A stretch of 64,000 bases of DNA from Jiangella sp. DSM 45060. Its GTDB lineage: Bacteria; Actinomycetota; Actinomycetes; Jiangellales; Jiangellaceae. Below, piece after piece: positions 24,601 to 33,395 of the stretch. The stretch covers positions 3,472,001 to 3,536,000 of the forward strand of contig NZ_LT629771.1 in the NCBI RefSeq assembly GCF_900105175.1. The letters are read 5' to 3'. The position numbers were made by a program, and so were the translations under genes. The first letter of the stretch is position 1; each line of letters opens with the position of its first letter. The notes beneath the pieces are model-generated. The model ran no database searches, was not told where the DNA came from, and worked only from the letters and a program-made list of their open reading frames with translations.

Positions 24601-25377
24601 ATGGACGAACCAGCCCTCCCGGCCCCCGACGACACCGCCGTGCTGCCCGCGAACGTCGTCGCCGAGTTCCGGCAACTGCGCGACGAGTTCTCGCGGTTCA
24701 TGCTCTCCTACAAGTTCGGCATGGACGAGATCACCACGAAAGTGCGCATCCTCCAGGAGGAGTTCCGCACCGTCCACGTCTACAACCCCATCGAGCACGT
24801 CTCGGCGCGGCTGAAGACGCCCGAGGGGGTGCTGGAGAAGGCGCGGCGCAAGGGCTGCGAGCCGACGTTCGAGCAGCTGCGCGAACAGATCACCGACATC
24901 GCCGGCGTCCGCGTCACCTGCTCGTTCGTCTCCGACGCGTACCGGGTGTTCGACCTGCTGACCAGTCAGCACGACATCGACGTCGTCACGGTGAAGGACT
25001 ACATCCGCAACCCCAAGCCCAACGGCTATCGCAGCCTGCACGCCATCGTCGAGGTGCCGGTGTTCCTGTCCGACGGGCCGACGCCGGTGCCCGTCGAGGT
25101 GCAGTTCCGCACCATCGCCATGGACTTCTGGGCCAGCCTCGAGCACAAGATCTACTACAAGTACGACAAGCAGGTGCCCGACGCGCTGCTGCTCAGCCTG
25201 CACGAGGCCGCCACCACCGCGGCCAAGCTCGACGAAGACATGGAGCGCCTGCACCGCGAGGTCCACGGCGACGACCGCCAGCAGCCGCCGCTCGAGTCGT
25301 CGCCGGGCGGGCTGGAGCTGTCCGAGCGGGTCGTGGTGCAGCTGCTGCAGCAGCGCGCCGCCCTCCCCGAGCCGTAA
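24601..25377 (+). CDS. Small alarmone synthetase (RelA/SpoT synthetase domain)
   Basis: 258-aa protein with only a (p)ppGpp synthetase domain, no hydrolase, TGS or ACT domain, so it is of the RelQ/RelP (YjbM/YwaC) class. Marks: HVSARLKTPEGVLEKARRKG, ITDIAGVRVTCSFVSDAYRVFDLL, VKDYIRNPKPNGYRSLHAIVEV, VEVQFRTIAMDFWASLEHKIYYK. It makes ppGpp/pppGpp from ATP and GDP/GTP, probably in response to its own transcription under stress. The start is fixed by the TACGAT leaderless promoter. The last 30 residues are variable. Confidence 0.92.
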   Translation: MDEPALPAPDDTAVLPANVVAEFRQLRDEFSRFMLSYKFGMDEITTKVRILQEEFRTVHVYNPIEHVSARLKTPEGVLEKARRKGCEPTFEQLREQITDIAGVRVTCSFVSDAYRVFDLLTSQHDIDVVTVKDYIRNPKPNGYRSLHAIVEVPVFLSDGPTPVPVEVQFRTIAMDFWASLEHKIYYKYDKQVPDALLLSLHEAATTAAKLDEDMERLHREVHGDDRQQPPLESSPGGLELSERVVVQLLQQRAALPEP

Positions 25378-25389
25378 GGGGATACCCCT
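25377..25389. repeat. AGGGG-ATA-CCCCT dyad after the alarmone synthetase gene
   Basis: Perfect 5-bp arms overlapping the TAA stop of the alarmone gene. It is either a weak terminator stem or an operator for the small gene that starts at 25477. The sequence recalls CsoR-like metal operators only loosely. Confidence 0.35.
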
Positions 25390-25476
25390 GGGCCCAAGGT
25401 CCTTCCGGCCGAGCACCAACGCCTCTGGGGCGGCCGCCGCCGCTCTCGTAGCGTCGGAGGTGTCAGGAGGTATCCC

Positions 25477-25878
25477 ATGCGCGTCCTGTTGTCCGCCACC
25501 ACCCCCAGCGGCGACGCGGCCGACGTCGGCGACCGGCTGCGCCGCGCCGGGCACACCGTCTACGGCTGCCGCGGCGGCGAGCGCTGCACCCTCGCGATGG
25601 GCGGCACCTGCCCGCTGGCCGACCACCTGGCCGACGTGCACGTGCACGTCCGCGAGCGCCCGGGCCCGCCGTCCGGCCGCGACCGTCCGTTCCTGTGCGC
25701 CGTGCTGGCCGGGACGCCGCTCGTGCTGTGCGGCCCGCCGTCGCCCGAGGGCCCGTGGTCGCGCGCCGACGTCGTCTGCTCCCCCGCGGGCGTCGTCGAG
25801 GCGCTCGAGCGCGCCGTCCGGCGCCGTGTCGAGCGTGCGGGCGCCGGCGGCAGGTGGGACCAGCCGCGCTCTGCTTGA
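25477..25878 (+). CDS. Small protein of unknown function with conserved-looking cysteines
   Basis: 133-aa protein I cannot assign. It opens MRVLLSATTPSGDAADVGDRLRRAGHTVYGC, like the first beta-alpha unit of a receiver or glycosyltransferase fold, then has a Cys-rich piece CRGGERCTLAMGGTCPLADH and a middle strand ADVHVHVRERPG; the C-terminus is basic. Similar short proteins occur near stress genes in actinobacteria, but I know no function. AGGAGG at 25465-25470, six bases before the ATG, makes the start firm. Confidence 0.65.
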   Translation: MRVLLSATTPSGDAADVGDRLRRAGHTVYGCRGGERCTLAMGGTCPLADHLADVHVHVRERPGPPSGRDRPFLCAVLAGTPLVLCGPPSPEGPWSRADVVCSPAGVVEALERAVRRRVERAGAGGRWDQPRSA

Positions 25879-25880
25879 CG

Positions 25881-25895
25881 CCTGCCCCCGGCAGG
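25881..25895 (+). terminator. Short GC hairpin after the small gene
   Basis: CCTGCC, CCC, GGCAGG, a perfect 6-bp stem just after the stop of the 133-aa gene. No T-run. The rest of the 207-base gap holds a CCCGGG repeat pair at about 26047-26063 and then the iron box. Confidence 0.4.
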
Positions 25896-26074
25896 GGCCG
25901 CCTGAAACCCGGTCTCCCGCTCTTACCTCGCGGCTCGGCCGGCGCTCGCCTCTACCAGGATGACGCAGCAGGCGCCGCAAGTGTGACGGCGCTCACCCTC
26001 GGCGACCAGATCCGGGCTGCCGTCGCCTGAACTCTCGATCTCGAGGCCCCGGGACCGGCCCGGGAGACCGTCGA

Positions 26075-26093
26075 TAAGCTTAGCCGTGCCTAA
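26075..26093 (+). promoter_or_regulatory. Iron box (IdeR/DmdR-like) over a leaderless promoter
   Basis: TAAGCTTAGCCGTGCCTAA agrees with the IdeR/DmdR consensus TTAGGTTAGGCTAACCTAA at about 13 of 19 positions and has the CTTAG/CTAAG dyad. Its first six bases, TAAGCT, can act as a -10 box five bases before GTG 26086. Iron-loaded repressor would block transcription. Confidence 0.6.
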
Positions 26094-26948
26094 GTCCCTG
26101 ATGATCTCCCGCCGGTCCGCGCTGACAGTCCTGGGCGCGGGCGCGGCGCTCGCCGTCCTGCCGGGGTGCGGTGGCGGCTCGTCCCGCGAGGAGTCCGGCG
26201 AGACCCGCACCGTCACCGGCGCGCTCGGGACCATCGAGGTCCCCGTGTCGCCGCGGCGGGTGGTGTCCGTCGGCCAGTACCGCGACACCGACGCGGCCGT
26301 CGCGCTCGGCGTGGTGCCGCTGCTCACCTCATCCTCGCCACCGACCGCCAGCGGCTGGCCGACGAGTACGAGCAGCTCAGCCAGATCGCACCGACGCTGT
26401 CGTGGGCCGAGGGCTACAACCAGGACGACTGGACCACCACGACGACGCGGGTCGGTGAGGCGCTGGGGCGGGCCGACGAGGCGCAGGCGCAGCTCACCCG
26501 GACGAACGACGCCATCGCCGCCGCGATCGACGCGCACCCGCAGCTGGCCGGGCTGACCTTCACGCTCGGCCCGGTGACCGCCGACGGCGCCGTCAACACC
26601 ATCAACAGCACCGCCGACGCGTCGGCGGAGTTCCTCGCCCAGCTCGGCATGGAGCTCTCCCCCACCGTCACCAGCCTGCCCAGCTCCGGCATCCCCGGCC
26701 GGGCGGTGATCAGCCCGGAGGAGCTGGAGCTGCTCGACGCCGACGTGCTGCTGCTGACCTTCAACACGCCCGAGGCGCGGACGACGCTGGAGGCGAACGA
26801 GCTGTTCCAGCGGGTGCCCGCGGTGCGCGACGGCCGCTACGTCGCCCTCGACCTGCCGATCGCGCTGGCCATCGGCTTCCCGTCGGCGCTGAGCATCCGC
26901 TACGGCCTGGAGCAGGTGCTGCCCGAGGTGGCCGCCGCGCTCGCCTGA
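26086..26948 (+). pseudogene. Siderophore-binding lipoprotein, broken by internal deletion and frameshift
   Basis: Remnant of a FecB/FepB-like iron-siderophore binding protein. The first frame gives a Tat/lipoprotein leader (ISRRSALTVLGAGAALAVLPGC) and TVTGALGTIEVPVSPRRVVSVGQYRDTDAAVALGVVPL, then stops making sense at about 26322. Another frame resumes at about 26326 with HLILATDRQRLADEYEQLSQIAPTLSW and runs intact to EQVLPEVAAALA. Comparing with the family, about 40-50 residues between strand 2 and the LIL motif are missing, together with the frame change, so this is more than a one-base read error. The iron box upstream agrees with the original function. Confidence 0.8.
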
Positions 26949-26962
26949 CGACGGCGGCGCGG

Positions 26963-28678
26963 TCAGCGCTCGCCGGCCTGACGCAGCAGCCAGGCGTCGG
27001 CGTCGTCCAGGGCGTGCCGGGTGGACTCGCCGAGGACGTCGGTGGCGGCGACGGCGCGGACCGGGCCGTCGAGGTCGACGCCGGCCCGGCGGGCCTGGTC
27101 GAGCAGGTGCGGGTCGAGGCCGGACAGGTACAGCCGCCCGCCGGCGTCGGACAGCCGCCGCGCGTAGCCGGCCACGACGCGGTAGAAGGTGGCGCCGAGC
27201 GCGGTACGTCCGCGCAGCCTGATCACGACGGCGCTCCCGTGCGCGCCGGCGGGGTCGGGCAGCCGCGCCTGCAGCGTCCGCGCGCCCGCGTAGAGCAGGC
27301 TCCCGTACACGTCCAGCGCGACGACGACACCGGCGTCCAGCCGCCGCGGCGCGGGCCGCTCGCGGAACCGCCCGTCCGGCCGCGGCTCCAGCTGGACGAC
27401 CTTGAGGTCCATCGCCTCCTGGTTCAGCTGCAGCAGCAGCGACAGCGCGACGCCGATCCCGACCGCGGCCGCCACCGGCAGCACCAGCGTCGCCGCGAAC
27501 GTCGTCACCAGCGCGATCTGAGACGTCGCGCCGGTGCGCCAGATCGCCGCGACGACGCCCGGCCGGATCGACGTGATCGCCGCGTAGATGAGCACCGCCG
27601 CCAGCACCGGCGTCGGCACGAGCCCGACCAGCCCGCCGAACAGCAGCACGATCGGCAGCAGCAGTGCGCCGGACAGGATCGCCGCCCACCGGGTGCGTGC
27701 GCCCATCGCGACGTTGAGCGCCGTTCCGCTGACGGAGCCGCCGACCGGCTGGCCGCGGAACAGCCCCGCGGCGACGTTGGCCACCCCCTGGGCGACGAAG
27801 TCGCGGCCGGTGTCGGACGGCGTGCCGTCCGGGTTGGGCGCCGCCTCGCTGACCCCGGCGCCCTGCACGAGGACGATGACGGCGACCGCCGCGGCGCCCA
27901 CGACCAGCTCGAACGTGAACATCCCGAGGTCGGGCAGCACCGGCAGTGGCAGCTCCCGCGGGATGTCCCCGGCGTCGCGCACCTGCTCGACGCTGTCCAG
28001 CCCGAACACGACCACCACCAGCGTCGGGACGACCAGCGCCGCGAGCGCGCCGAACGTGCTCCAGCTGCTGTTCATCAGCCCGAACAGGATGCCCAGCGTG
28101 GCCAGGCCGATCCCGAGCGACGCGACGTCGATCCGGCTCGGGTGGGTGATCAGGTCGAACGCCTTCGCGACGTTCGTCGAGCCGCTGACGTCGGCGCCGG
28201 CGAACCCGGACAGCTGGCCGAAGATGATGCTGGCGGCGACCCCGGTGAGGAACCCCGTCATCACCGAATGCGACACGAACCGGGCGTACCGGCCCAGCCG
28301 CAGCAGCCCGGCCGCGATCATCAGCACCCCGGCGATCATCGTCAGCAGGAACAGCGCCGCCGGCCGATCCGCCGGGTCGACGCCGTCCAGGGCCGACGCC
28401 GCCGCGAGCGCCGCCGCCGTCGTCGTCGCGACCACCATCATCCGGGTGCTGGTGGCCAGCCCGCCGGCGACCGGGCCGACGATGCTCGCGTACAGGCCGA
28501 ACACCGGGTTCACCCCGATCAGCGCCGCCGACGCCATGCCGTCGGGGACGCTGCCGACCGCACTCGGGACCGCCGCGACGGCGTCCGCGCGCAGGTGCCG
28601 GCGGCTCGGCCGGACCGAGCGGAGCCAGCCGTGCAGCGCCGTCGCCGCCCGCGCTGCACGCTCCCGCGAACCGGCCAT
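26963..28678 (-). CDS. SulP-family anion transporter with STAS domain
   Basis: 571-aa membrane protein. About 11-12 hydrophobic segments follow the SulP opening LRADAVAAVPSAVGSVPDGMASAALIGVNPVFGLYASIVGPV, with FVSHSVMTGFLTGVAASIIFGQL and PVGGSVSGTALNVAMGARTRWA further on. The C-terminal 130 residues form a STAS domain (VVALDVYGSLLYAGA, SAVVIRLRGRTALGATFYRVV, GRLYLSGLDPHLLDQARRAGV). Likely sulfate, bicarbonate or other anion uptake. ATG 28678 is preceded by GGTGGGG; a longer in-frame start is possible. Divergent from the GAP-family gene. Confidence 0.9.
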   Translation of the reverse strand: MAGSRERAARAATALHGWLRSVRPSRRHLRADAVAAVPSAVGSVPDGMASAALIGVNPVFGLYASIVGPVAGGLATSTRMMVVATTTAAALAAASALDGVDPADRPAALFLLTMIAGVLMIAAGLLRLGRYARFVSHSVMTGFLTGVAASIIFGQLSGFAGADVSGSTNVAKAFDLITHPSRIDVASLGIGLATLGILFGLMNSSWSTFGALAALVVPTLVVVVFGLDSVEQVRDAGDIPRELPLPVLPDLGMFTFELVVGAAAVAVIVLVQGAGVSEAAPNPDGTPSDTGRDFVAQGVANVAAGLFRGQPVGGSVSGTALNVAMGARTRWAAILSGALLLPIVLLFGGLVGLVPTPVLAAVLIYAAITSIRPGVVAAIWRTGATSQIALVTTFAATLVLPVAAAVGIGVALSLLLQLNQEAMDLKVVQLEPRPDGRFRERPAPRRLDAGVVVALDVYGSLLYAGARTLQARLPDPAGAHGSAVVIRLRGRTALGATFYRVVAGYARRLSDAGGRLYLSGLDPHLLDQARRAGVDLDGPVRAVAATDVLGESTRHALDDADAWLLRQAGER

Positions 28679-28842
28679 GCCCCACCGTGCGCCACGGCGC
28701 GCCGGACGGTCCTCACCCCGACGGGGTGAGGGCGTCACCGTCACCGGCCGCCACGATGACGTCATGGCGACGCAGGCGGACCGGGACAGGCCGACCGGCT
28801 GGGTTCACGGCGGCGAGGCGGCGGCGGTCTAGGAGTGCGACC

Positions 28843-29499
28843 ATGGGCGGCCTCGTCCTCGAGCTGATCCCGTCGATGATCGGCCTGATGGCCACGCCGA
28901 TCGCGATCGCCGGTGCGATCCTGCTGCTGGGCACCGCCCGGCCGTTCGCCAACGCGCTCGCGTTCATGGCCGCGTTCCTGCTCGCCTACTCGGTCATCGC
29001 CGCGATCGTCGTCGGGTTCGCGACGGCGTCGGCGGAGCCGCTGCTGTCGGTGCGGGCCAAGGCCGACATCGAGATCGGCATCGGCGCGCTGCTCCTGCTG
29101 CTCGCGGTGCCGCTGATCGTCAAGCGGCGCGACCGGCGCCGCGCCCGCCGGGCGAAGAAGGGCCTCGCCGCCCGGCTGCACGACGCCACCCCGCCGTTCG
29201 CGTTCGGTGCGGGGCTCACGCTGGCCGTCCTCAACCCGAACGTGCCGATCCTGGTCGCCGGGCTCGCGGTGGTGGCCGCGTCCGACACCGGCCACGTCGT
29301 GGGCGCCGTCCTGCTGGTCGTCGCCGCCGTCTCCGGCCTGCTGATCCCGATCCTGTGGCGCTGGCTCGCGCCCGCCAGCGCGCCCCGGGTGCTCGCCCGC
29401 GTCACGGCGTGGATCACCGCGCACGACCGCGCCATCAACATCACCATCCTGCTGGTGTTCGGGACGACGTTCCTGGTGAAGGGCCTGGCCGGGCTCTGA
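28843..29499 (+). CDS. GAP-family (sulfolipid-addressing-like) membrane protein
   Basis: 218-aa protein with about six membrane segments: LIPSMIGLMATPIAIAGAILLLG, FMAAFLLAYSVIAAIVVGFA, IGIGALLLLLAVPLIV, and more. The central basic loop KRRDRRRARRAKKGL and then FAFGAGLTLAVLNPNVPIL fit the GAP/SfLAP family related to LysE exporters, named for mycobacterial lipid export. Cargo unknown. The start has AGGAG (28831-28835) seven bases upstream. It is convergent with the metallophore-binding protein gene, 17 bases away. Confidence 0.75.
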   Translation: MGGLVLELIPSMIGLMATPIAIAGAILLLGTARPFANALAFMAAFLLAYSVIAAIVVGFATASAEPLLSVRAKADIEIGIGALLLLLAVPLIVKRRDRRRARRAKKGLAARLHDATPPFAFGAGLTLAVLNPNVPILVAGLAVVAASDTGHVVGAVLLVVAAVSGLLIPILWRWLAPASAPRVLARVTAWITAHDRAINITILLVFGTTFLVKGLAGL

Positions 29500-29516
29500 C
29501 GCGGGCGGCGCGGCCG

Positions 29517-30506
29517 TCAGCGCGGCAGCGTGCGCAGGTAGTCGGCGAAGCCCTCCAGGCCGTCGACGTTGCGCGGCCCGCTGATGCCCTCGTTGTAGTC
29601 GAGCACGTAGAACCGGTCGGCGACGACGGCCGGCAGCGAGCTGGTGATCGGCGAGGTCTTCAGGAAGTCGATCTTCTCCTGGGCCGGCTGGTCGCCGTAG
29701 TCGAGGATGATGATCACCTCGGGGGCCGACTGGACGACGGCCTCCCAGCTGACCTGCGTCCACCGCGCGTCGAGATCGGCGAACACGTTGCGGCCGCCGG
29801 CGAACTCGATGATCTCGTTCGGCGGCACCTGGTTGCCCGCGGTGAACGGCTGGTCGGTGCCCGAGTCGTACAGGAACACCGGCACCGGCTCGCCCTCGGG
29901 CGCGTTCGCCCGCACGGCGTCGACCCGGCCGCGGTACTCCGCGACCAGCTCGTCCGCCCGGTCCTCGACGCCGAAGATCGCGCCGAGCCGCTCGAGGTCG
30001 GTGAAGAGCGCCTCGAACGGCTCGACGTCCTCCGGGAAGCCCGGGTAGGTGAAGCACGACTCCGTGTGCATGAAGCTCTGGATGCCGAGCCCGTCGAGGA
30101 TCTCCGGGGTGATGCCGCGCTGGTCGCTGAAGCCGGAGTTCCAGCCGGCCACGACGAGGTCCGCGTCGGCGTCGACGACCAGCTCGCGGTTGAGCAGGTC
30201 GTCGCTGAGGAACTCGACTGCGGCGTAGTCGTCCGCCCACGGCGACTCCTCGACCGGCGGGTTGGCCGGCGGCATCACGTAGCCGTGCACGTGATCGGCG
30301 AGACCCAGCGCGAACAGCTTGTCGGCGCTGCCGGCCTCGTAGACGACGGCGCGCTGCGGCGTCGTGTACTCGACCGGCTCGCCGCAGCGGTCCACCGTCA
30401 CCGTCCGGTCGCCGGCGGACGGCTCCACCTCGGCGCCGCACGCGGCCAGCGTCAGGGCGCCGGCGGCGAGCGCGAGCAGGGGTCGTCGTCGGTGCGGGGT
30501 GGTCAT
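29517..30506 (-). CDS. Metallophore/metal-chelate binding lipoprotein, FecB-like
   Basis: 329-aa lipoprotein (lipobox LAAC) of the cluster A-II (FecB/BtuF/FepB) fold. The family-type start VTVDRCGEPVEYTTPQRAVVYEAGSADKLFALGL is followed by LVVDADADLVVAGWNSGFS, WEAVVQSAPEVIIILDYGD and DFLKTSPITSSLPAVVADRFYVL. Usual ligands are Fe-siderophores, cobalamin or heme; a related actinobacterial group was proposed to bind F420-0. Here it ends a Zur-box operon, so a zinc chelate is the favoured reading. GAGGGAAC precedes ATG 30506, which overlaps the ATPase stop (ATGA). Confidence 0.85.
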   Translation of the reverse strand: MTTPHRRRPLLALAAGALTLAACGAEVEPSAGDRTVTVDRCGEPVEYTTPQRAVVYEAGSADKLFALGLADHVHGYVMPPANPPVEESPWADDYAAVEFLSDDLLNRELVVDADADLVVAGWNSGFSDQRGITPEILDGLGIQSFMHTESCFTYPGFPEDVEPFEALFTDLERLGAIFGVEDRADELVAEYRGRVDAVRANAPEGEPVPVFLYDSGTDQPFTAGNQVPPNEIIEFAGGRNVFADLDARWTQVSWEAVVQSAPEVIIILDYGDQPAQEKIDFLKTSPITSSLPAVVADRFYVLDYNEGISGPRNVDGLEGFADYLRTLPR

Positions 30507-31294
30507 GTCGGTGTTCCCTCCGGTGTCGTGGCGGTGACGGTGTAGAGCAGTTGCGGCGCGCCGGTCAGCGGGTGCGCGACGACGGTCGCGGCCACGCCGA
30601 ACACGTCCCGGATTAGCGCCTCGCTCAGCACGTCGGCCGGTGCGCCCACGGCGACCAGCCGGCCACCGTCGAGCACGCCGATGCGGTCGCACACGGCCGC
30701 GGCGAGGTTGAGGTCGTGCAGGACGACGAGCACGGTCAGGCCGGCGCCGCGGAGCAGGGCCAGCAGCCCGAGCTGGTGCCTGACGTCCAGGTGGTTCGTG
30801 GGCTCGTCCAGCACCAGCACCCGCGGCTCCTGCACCAGCGCCCGCGCGACGAGCACGCGCTGGCGCTCGCCGCCGGAGAGCGAGAGCACGCCCCGTCCGG
30901 CGAGGTGCAGCAGGTCCAGGCGGCGCATGGCGTCGTCGCACAGCTGCCGTTCGCGGGCGGTGAGCGGCTCGTTGCCGCGCTGGTGCGGCGCCCGGCCGAG
31001 CGCGACCACCTCCTCGACGGTGAAGTCGAGGTCACTGCCGCCCTGCTGGGTCAGCGCGGCGACACGGCGGGCGCCGTCGCGGCGGCTCAGCGTGGCGAGG
31101 TCGTCGCCGCCGATGCGCACGGCGCCGCCGGACGGGCGCAGCGCGCGGTACACGCAGCGCAGGGTCGTGGACTTGCCACTGCCGTTCGGGCCGATCAGCC
31201 CGACGACAGCCCCGTCGGCGACGTCCAGGCTGAGGTCGCGCACCAGCTCGGCGCCGTCGATGGTGACGGTGAGGCCCTCCAGTCGCAGGTCCAC
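30503..31294 (-). CDS. Metallophore ABC importer ATPase, FecE-like
   Basis: 263-aa ATPase. Walker A GPNGSGKSTT, signature LSGGERQRV, Walker B VLVLDEPTNHLD and switch VLHDLNLA, with the FecE-type DFTVEEVVALGRAPH Q-loop region after LTQQGGS. The C-terminal extension ends LTGAPQLLYTVTA. It energises the FecCD-like permease gene just upstream, one base apart. GTG start at 31294. Confidence 0.92.
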   Translation of the reverse strand: MDLRLEGLTVTIDGAELVRDLSLDVADGAVVGLIGPNGSGKSTTLRCVYRALRPSGGAVRIGGDDLATLSRRDGARRVAALTQQGGSDLDFTVEEVVALGRAPHQRGNEPLTARERQLCDDAMRRLDLLHLAGRGVLSLSGGERQRVLVARALVQEPRVLVLDEPTNHLDVRHQLGLLALLRGAGLTVLVVLHDLNLAAAVCDRIGVLDGGRLVAVGAPADVLSEALIRDVFGVAATVVAHPLTGAPQLLYTVTATTPEGTPT

Positions 31295-31295
31295 G

Positions 31296-32381
31296 TCACC
31301 GTCCCCCGAACAGGTAGCCGCGGCGGCGCAGCAGCGCCACGAACACCGGGACGCCGGCCAGCGCGGTGATCGCGCCCAGCGGCAGCTCCCGCGGCGCCAC
31401 CACCGTCCGCGCCGCGACGTCGACCCAGACCATGAAGATCGCCCCGGCCAGCGGCGCGACCGCCAGCACCCGGGCGTGTCCCGCGCCGACGACCATGCGC
31501 ACGAGGTGCGGCAGGATCAGGCCGACGAAGCCGATGGCGCCGCTCACCGCGACCATCGCCCCCGTCACCACCGACGACAGCAGGAACAGCCCGCGCCGCA
31601 CCCGGCCCGCGTCGATGCCGAGGCTGGCCGCGGTCTCGTCGCCGAGCGCGAGCACGTCCAGCCGCCGCCCGGACCGTCGCAGCGCCACCACCGCGACGCC
31701 CACCGCGGCCGCCACCACCGGCAGCGACCCCCACGTGGCCGCGCCGAAACTGCCCATCGTCCAGAACAGGACCGTGCTGGTGGCCTCGCCGTCCGGGGCG
31801 AAGTAGACGATCACGCTCATCAGGGCCTGGAAGCCGAACGACATCGCGACGCCCGTCAGCACCAGCCGCAGCGGGCTCATCCCGCCCCGTCCGGACGCCG
31901 CCGCATAGACGACGACGGAGGCCAGCAGCGCGCCCGCGAACGCCCCGGCCGACACCGCGTAGATGCCGAGCGCGGCCAGCCCGCCGGTCACGATGACGCT
32001 CACCGCGCCGACCGACGCCCCCGACGAGACGCCCAGCACGAACGGGTCGGCCAGCGCGTTGCGCACCATCGCCTGCACGGCCACCCCCACCACCGCCAGC
32101 CCAGCGCCGACGACCGCCGCCAGCAGCACCCGCGGGGTCCGGATCTGCCACACGATCTGATACGCCGTCGCCTCGTCGGCGCCGATCGAGCCGCCCGTCA
32201 GCGCCGCCCACAGGTACCGCGCGCTGTCTCCCGGCGCGATGCTCGCGGCGCCGATGCCGATCGCCACCAGCACCGTCCCCAGCAGCACCACCGTCAGCCC
32301 GGCGACGGGGAGCAGCAGGCCCATCCGCCGTGGGCCCGCCCCCCGGGTCGCAGCGGCGGGAGGCGCCTGGACCGCCGTCAC
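31296..32381 (-). CDS. Metallophore ABC importer permease, FecCD family
   Basis: 361-aa permease with about ten membrane helices. FecCD marks: RTPRVLLAAVVGAGLAVVGVAVQAMVRNALADPFVLGVSSGAS, then GAIGFVGLILPHLVRMVVG and the C-terminal FVALLRRRGYLFG. One gene serves both halves as a homodimer. GTG 32381 overlaps the methyltransferase TGA (GTGA). Belongs to the Zur-box operon. Confidence 0.93.
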   Translation of the reverse strand: MTAVQAPPAAATRGAGPRRMGLLLPVAGLTVVLLGTVLVAIGIGAASIAPGDSARYLWAALTGGSIGADEATAYQIVWQIRTPRVLLAAVVGAGLAVVGVAVQAMVRNALADPFVLGVSSGASVGAVSVIVTGGLAALGIYAVSAGAFAGALLASVVVYAAASGRGGMSPLRLVLTGVAMSFGFQALMSVIVYFAPDGEATSTVLFWTMGSFGAATWGSLPVVAAAVGVAVVALRRSGRRLDVLALGDETAASLGIDAGRVRRGLFLLSSVVTGAMVAVSGAIGFVGLILPHLVRMVVGAGHARVLAVAPLAGAIFMVWVDVAARTVVAPRELPLGAITALAGVPVFVALLRRRGYLFGGR

Positions 32382-33082
32382 GCGGCCGCCCGCCGGACCA
32401 GGGCGGCGCCGTCGCCGGCGGGCTCCAGCACGAGCGCGGCCGGCAGGTCGGCGGCGACGTCCTGGGCCGTGACGACTCGCCAGTCGCTGGCGAACCGGTA
32501 CGAGCGGACCAGCCGGTCGCCGTCGCGGACCTCGTACAGGCTCGCGGGCTCGCGCCCGCCGGCCGCGGCCAGGTGGCGGACCCGGTACTCGTGGTCGCCC
32601 AGCCGCCGGGTCTGGACCATCTCGGCCGGCCCGGTCTCCGCACGCTGCGTCGTGACCAGCCCGAAGCCGTCGCCGGCCAGCCGCTCACCGGCCCAGGCGA
32701 ACAGCGCCCGCCGGTCGGTCCGGCCGAGGTGGCCGAGCACGTGCGCGCAGACGAACCCGTCGAGCCGCTCGGGCAGCAGCCCGAGGTCGCCCGGCGCCGC
32801 GCCCGCGACGACGGTGACCCGTTCGGCCAGCGCGGCGTCGTCGGCCACCCGTGCGGTCAGCACCGCCCGCATCACCAGGGCCGGCTCGAGCGCCACGATG
32901 CGCGCCCGCGTCTCCCCCGCGATCGTCCGGGTGCCGACACCGGTCCCGGCGCCGATCTCGGCGACGACCGCGTCGCTGCCGAGGTGGGCGAACGCGGCGC
33001 GGACGTACGGGCGCAGCCGTTCCCAGGGCTCGGCCATGAACAGGTCGTGGAACTCGGCCAGGCGTTCATAGGTCTCGGTCAT
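32378..33082 (-). CDS. SAM-dependent methyltransferase within the zinc operon
   Basis: 234-aa class I methyltransferase. VVAEIGAGTGVGTRTIA is motif I, ALEPALVMRAVL the post-II acidic region, DGFVCAHVLGHL motif II. It starts seven bases after the S14 gene and overlaps the permease gene, so it is firmly in the operon. It may modify a metallophore or a translation component; neither is proven. In some actinobacteria a methyltransferase gene accompanies such import cassettes. Confidence 0.8.
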   Translation of the reverse strand: MTETYERLAEFHDLFMAEPWERLRPYVRAAFAHLGSDAVVAEIGAGTGVGTRTIAGETRARIVALEPALVMRAVLTARVADDAALAERVTVVAGAAPGDLGLLPERLDGFVCAHVLGHLGRTDRRALFAWAGERLAGDGFGLVTTQRAETGPAEMVQTRRLGDHEYRVRHLAAAGGREPASLYEVRDGDRLVRSYRFASDWRVVTAQDVAADLPAALVLEPAGDGAALVRRAAA

Positions 33083-33089
33083 CGCCGCC

Positions 33090-33395
33090 CTACCAGCTGG
33101 ACTTCGTCACGCCGGGCAGCAGGCCCTGGTGGGCCATGGCCCGCAGCCGGATCCGGGACAGGCCGAACGCGCGGTGGACGCCGCGCGGGCGGCCGTCGAC
33201 CTGGTCGCGGTTGCGCAGCCGGGTGGCGCTGGCATCGCGGGGCTGCCGGGCCAGCGCGCGCCGTGCGGCCGTGCGCTCGTCGTCGCTGCTGGTGGGGTCG
33301 GCGAGGACGCGCTTCAACGCGGCCCGGCGCTCGGCATGGTGGGCGACGATCTCGCGGCGGCGGGCGTCCTTGACGATCTTGCTGCGCTTGGCCAT
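33090..33395 (-). CDS. rpsN2: Ribosomal protein S14, zinc-free paralogue
   Basis: 101-aa S14 ([29 protein letters not shown]...). This is the long form that lacks the CxxC-CxxC zinc ribbon of the short actinobacterial S14; no cysteine is present at all. Such paralogues replace the zinc-binding S14 during zinc shortage and release zinc for other uses. The gene follows the L28 gene with no gap and belongs to the Zur-box operon. Confidence 0.95.
   Translation of the reverse strand: MAKRSKIVKDARRREIVAHHAERRAALKRVLADPTSSDDERTAARRALARQPRDASATRLRNRDQVDGRPRGVHRAFGLSRIRLRAMAHQGLLPGVTKSSW

Noticed and set aside
25390-25440. DosR-like hypoxia box before the 133-aa gene
   Set aside because: GGGCCCAAGGTCCTT matches the 20-bp motif at too few positions to call a site.
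29517-32381. Importer as a proposed F420-0 transporter
   Set aside because: The FecB-like protein resembles that group loosely, but no cofE or other F420 gene is adjacent and the operon has a Zur box; kept only as an alternative.
29517-32381. Plain iron-siderophore importer annotation
   Set aside because: No iron box is visible at this operon, whereas a good Zur box and zinc-free ribosomal proteins are; homology alone does not decide the metal.
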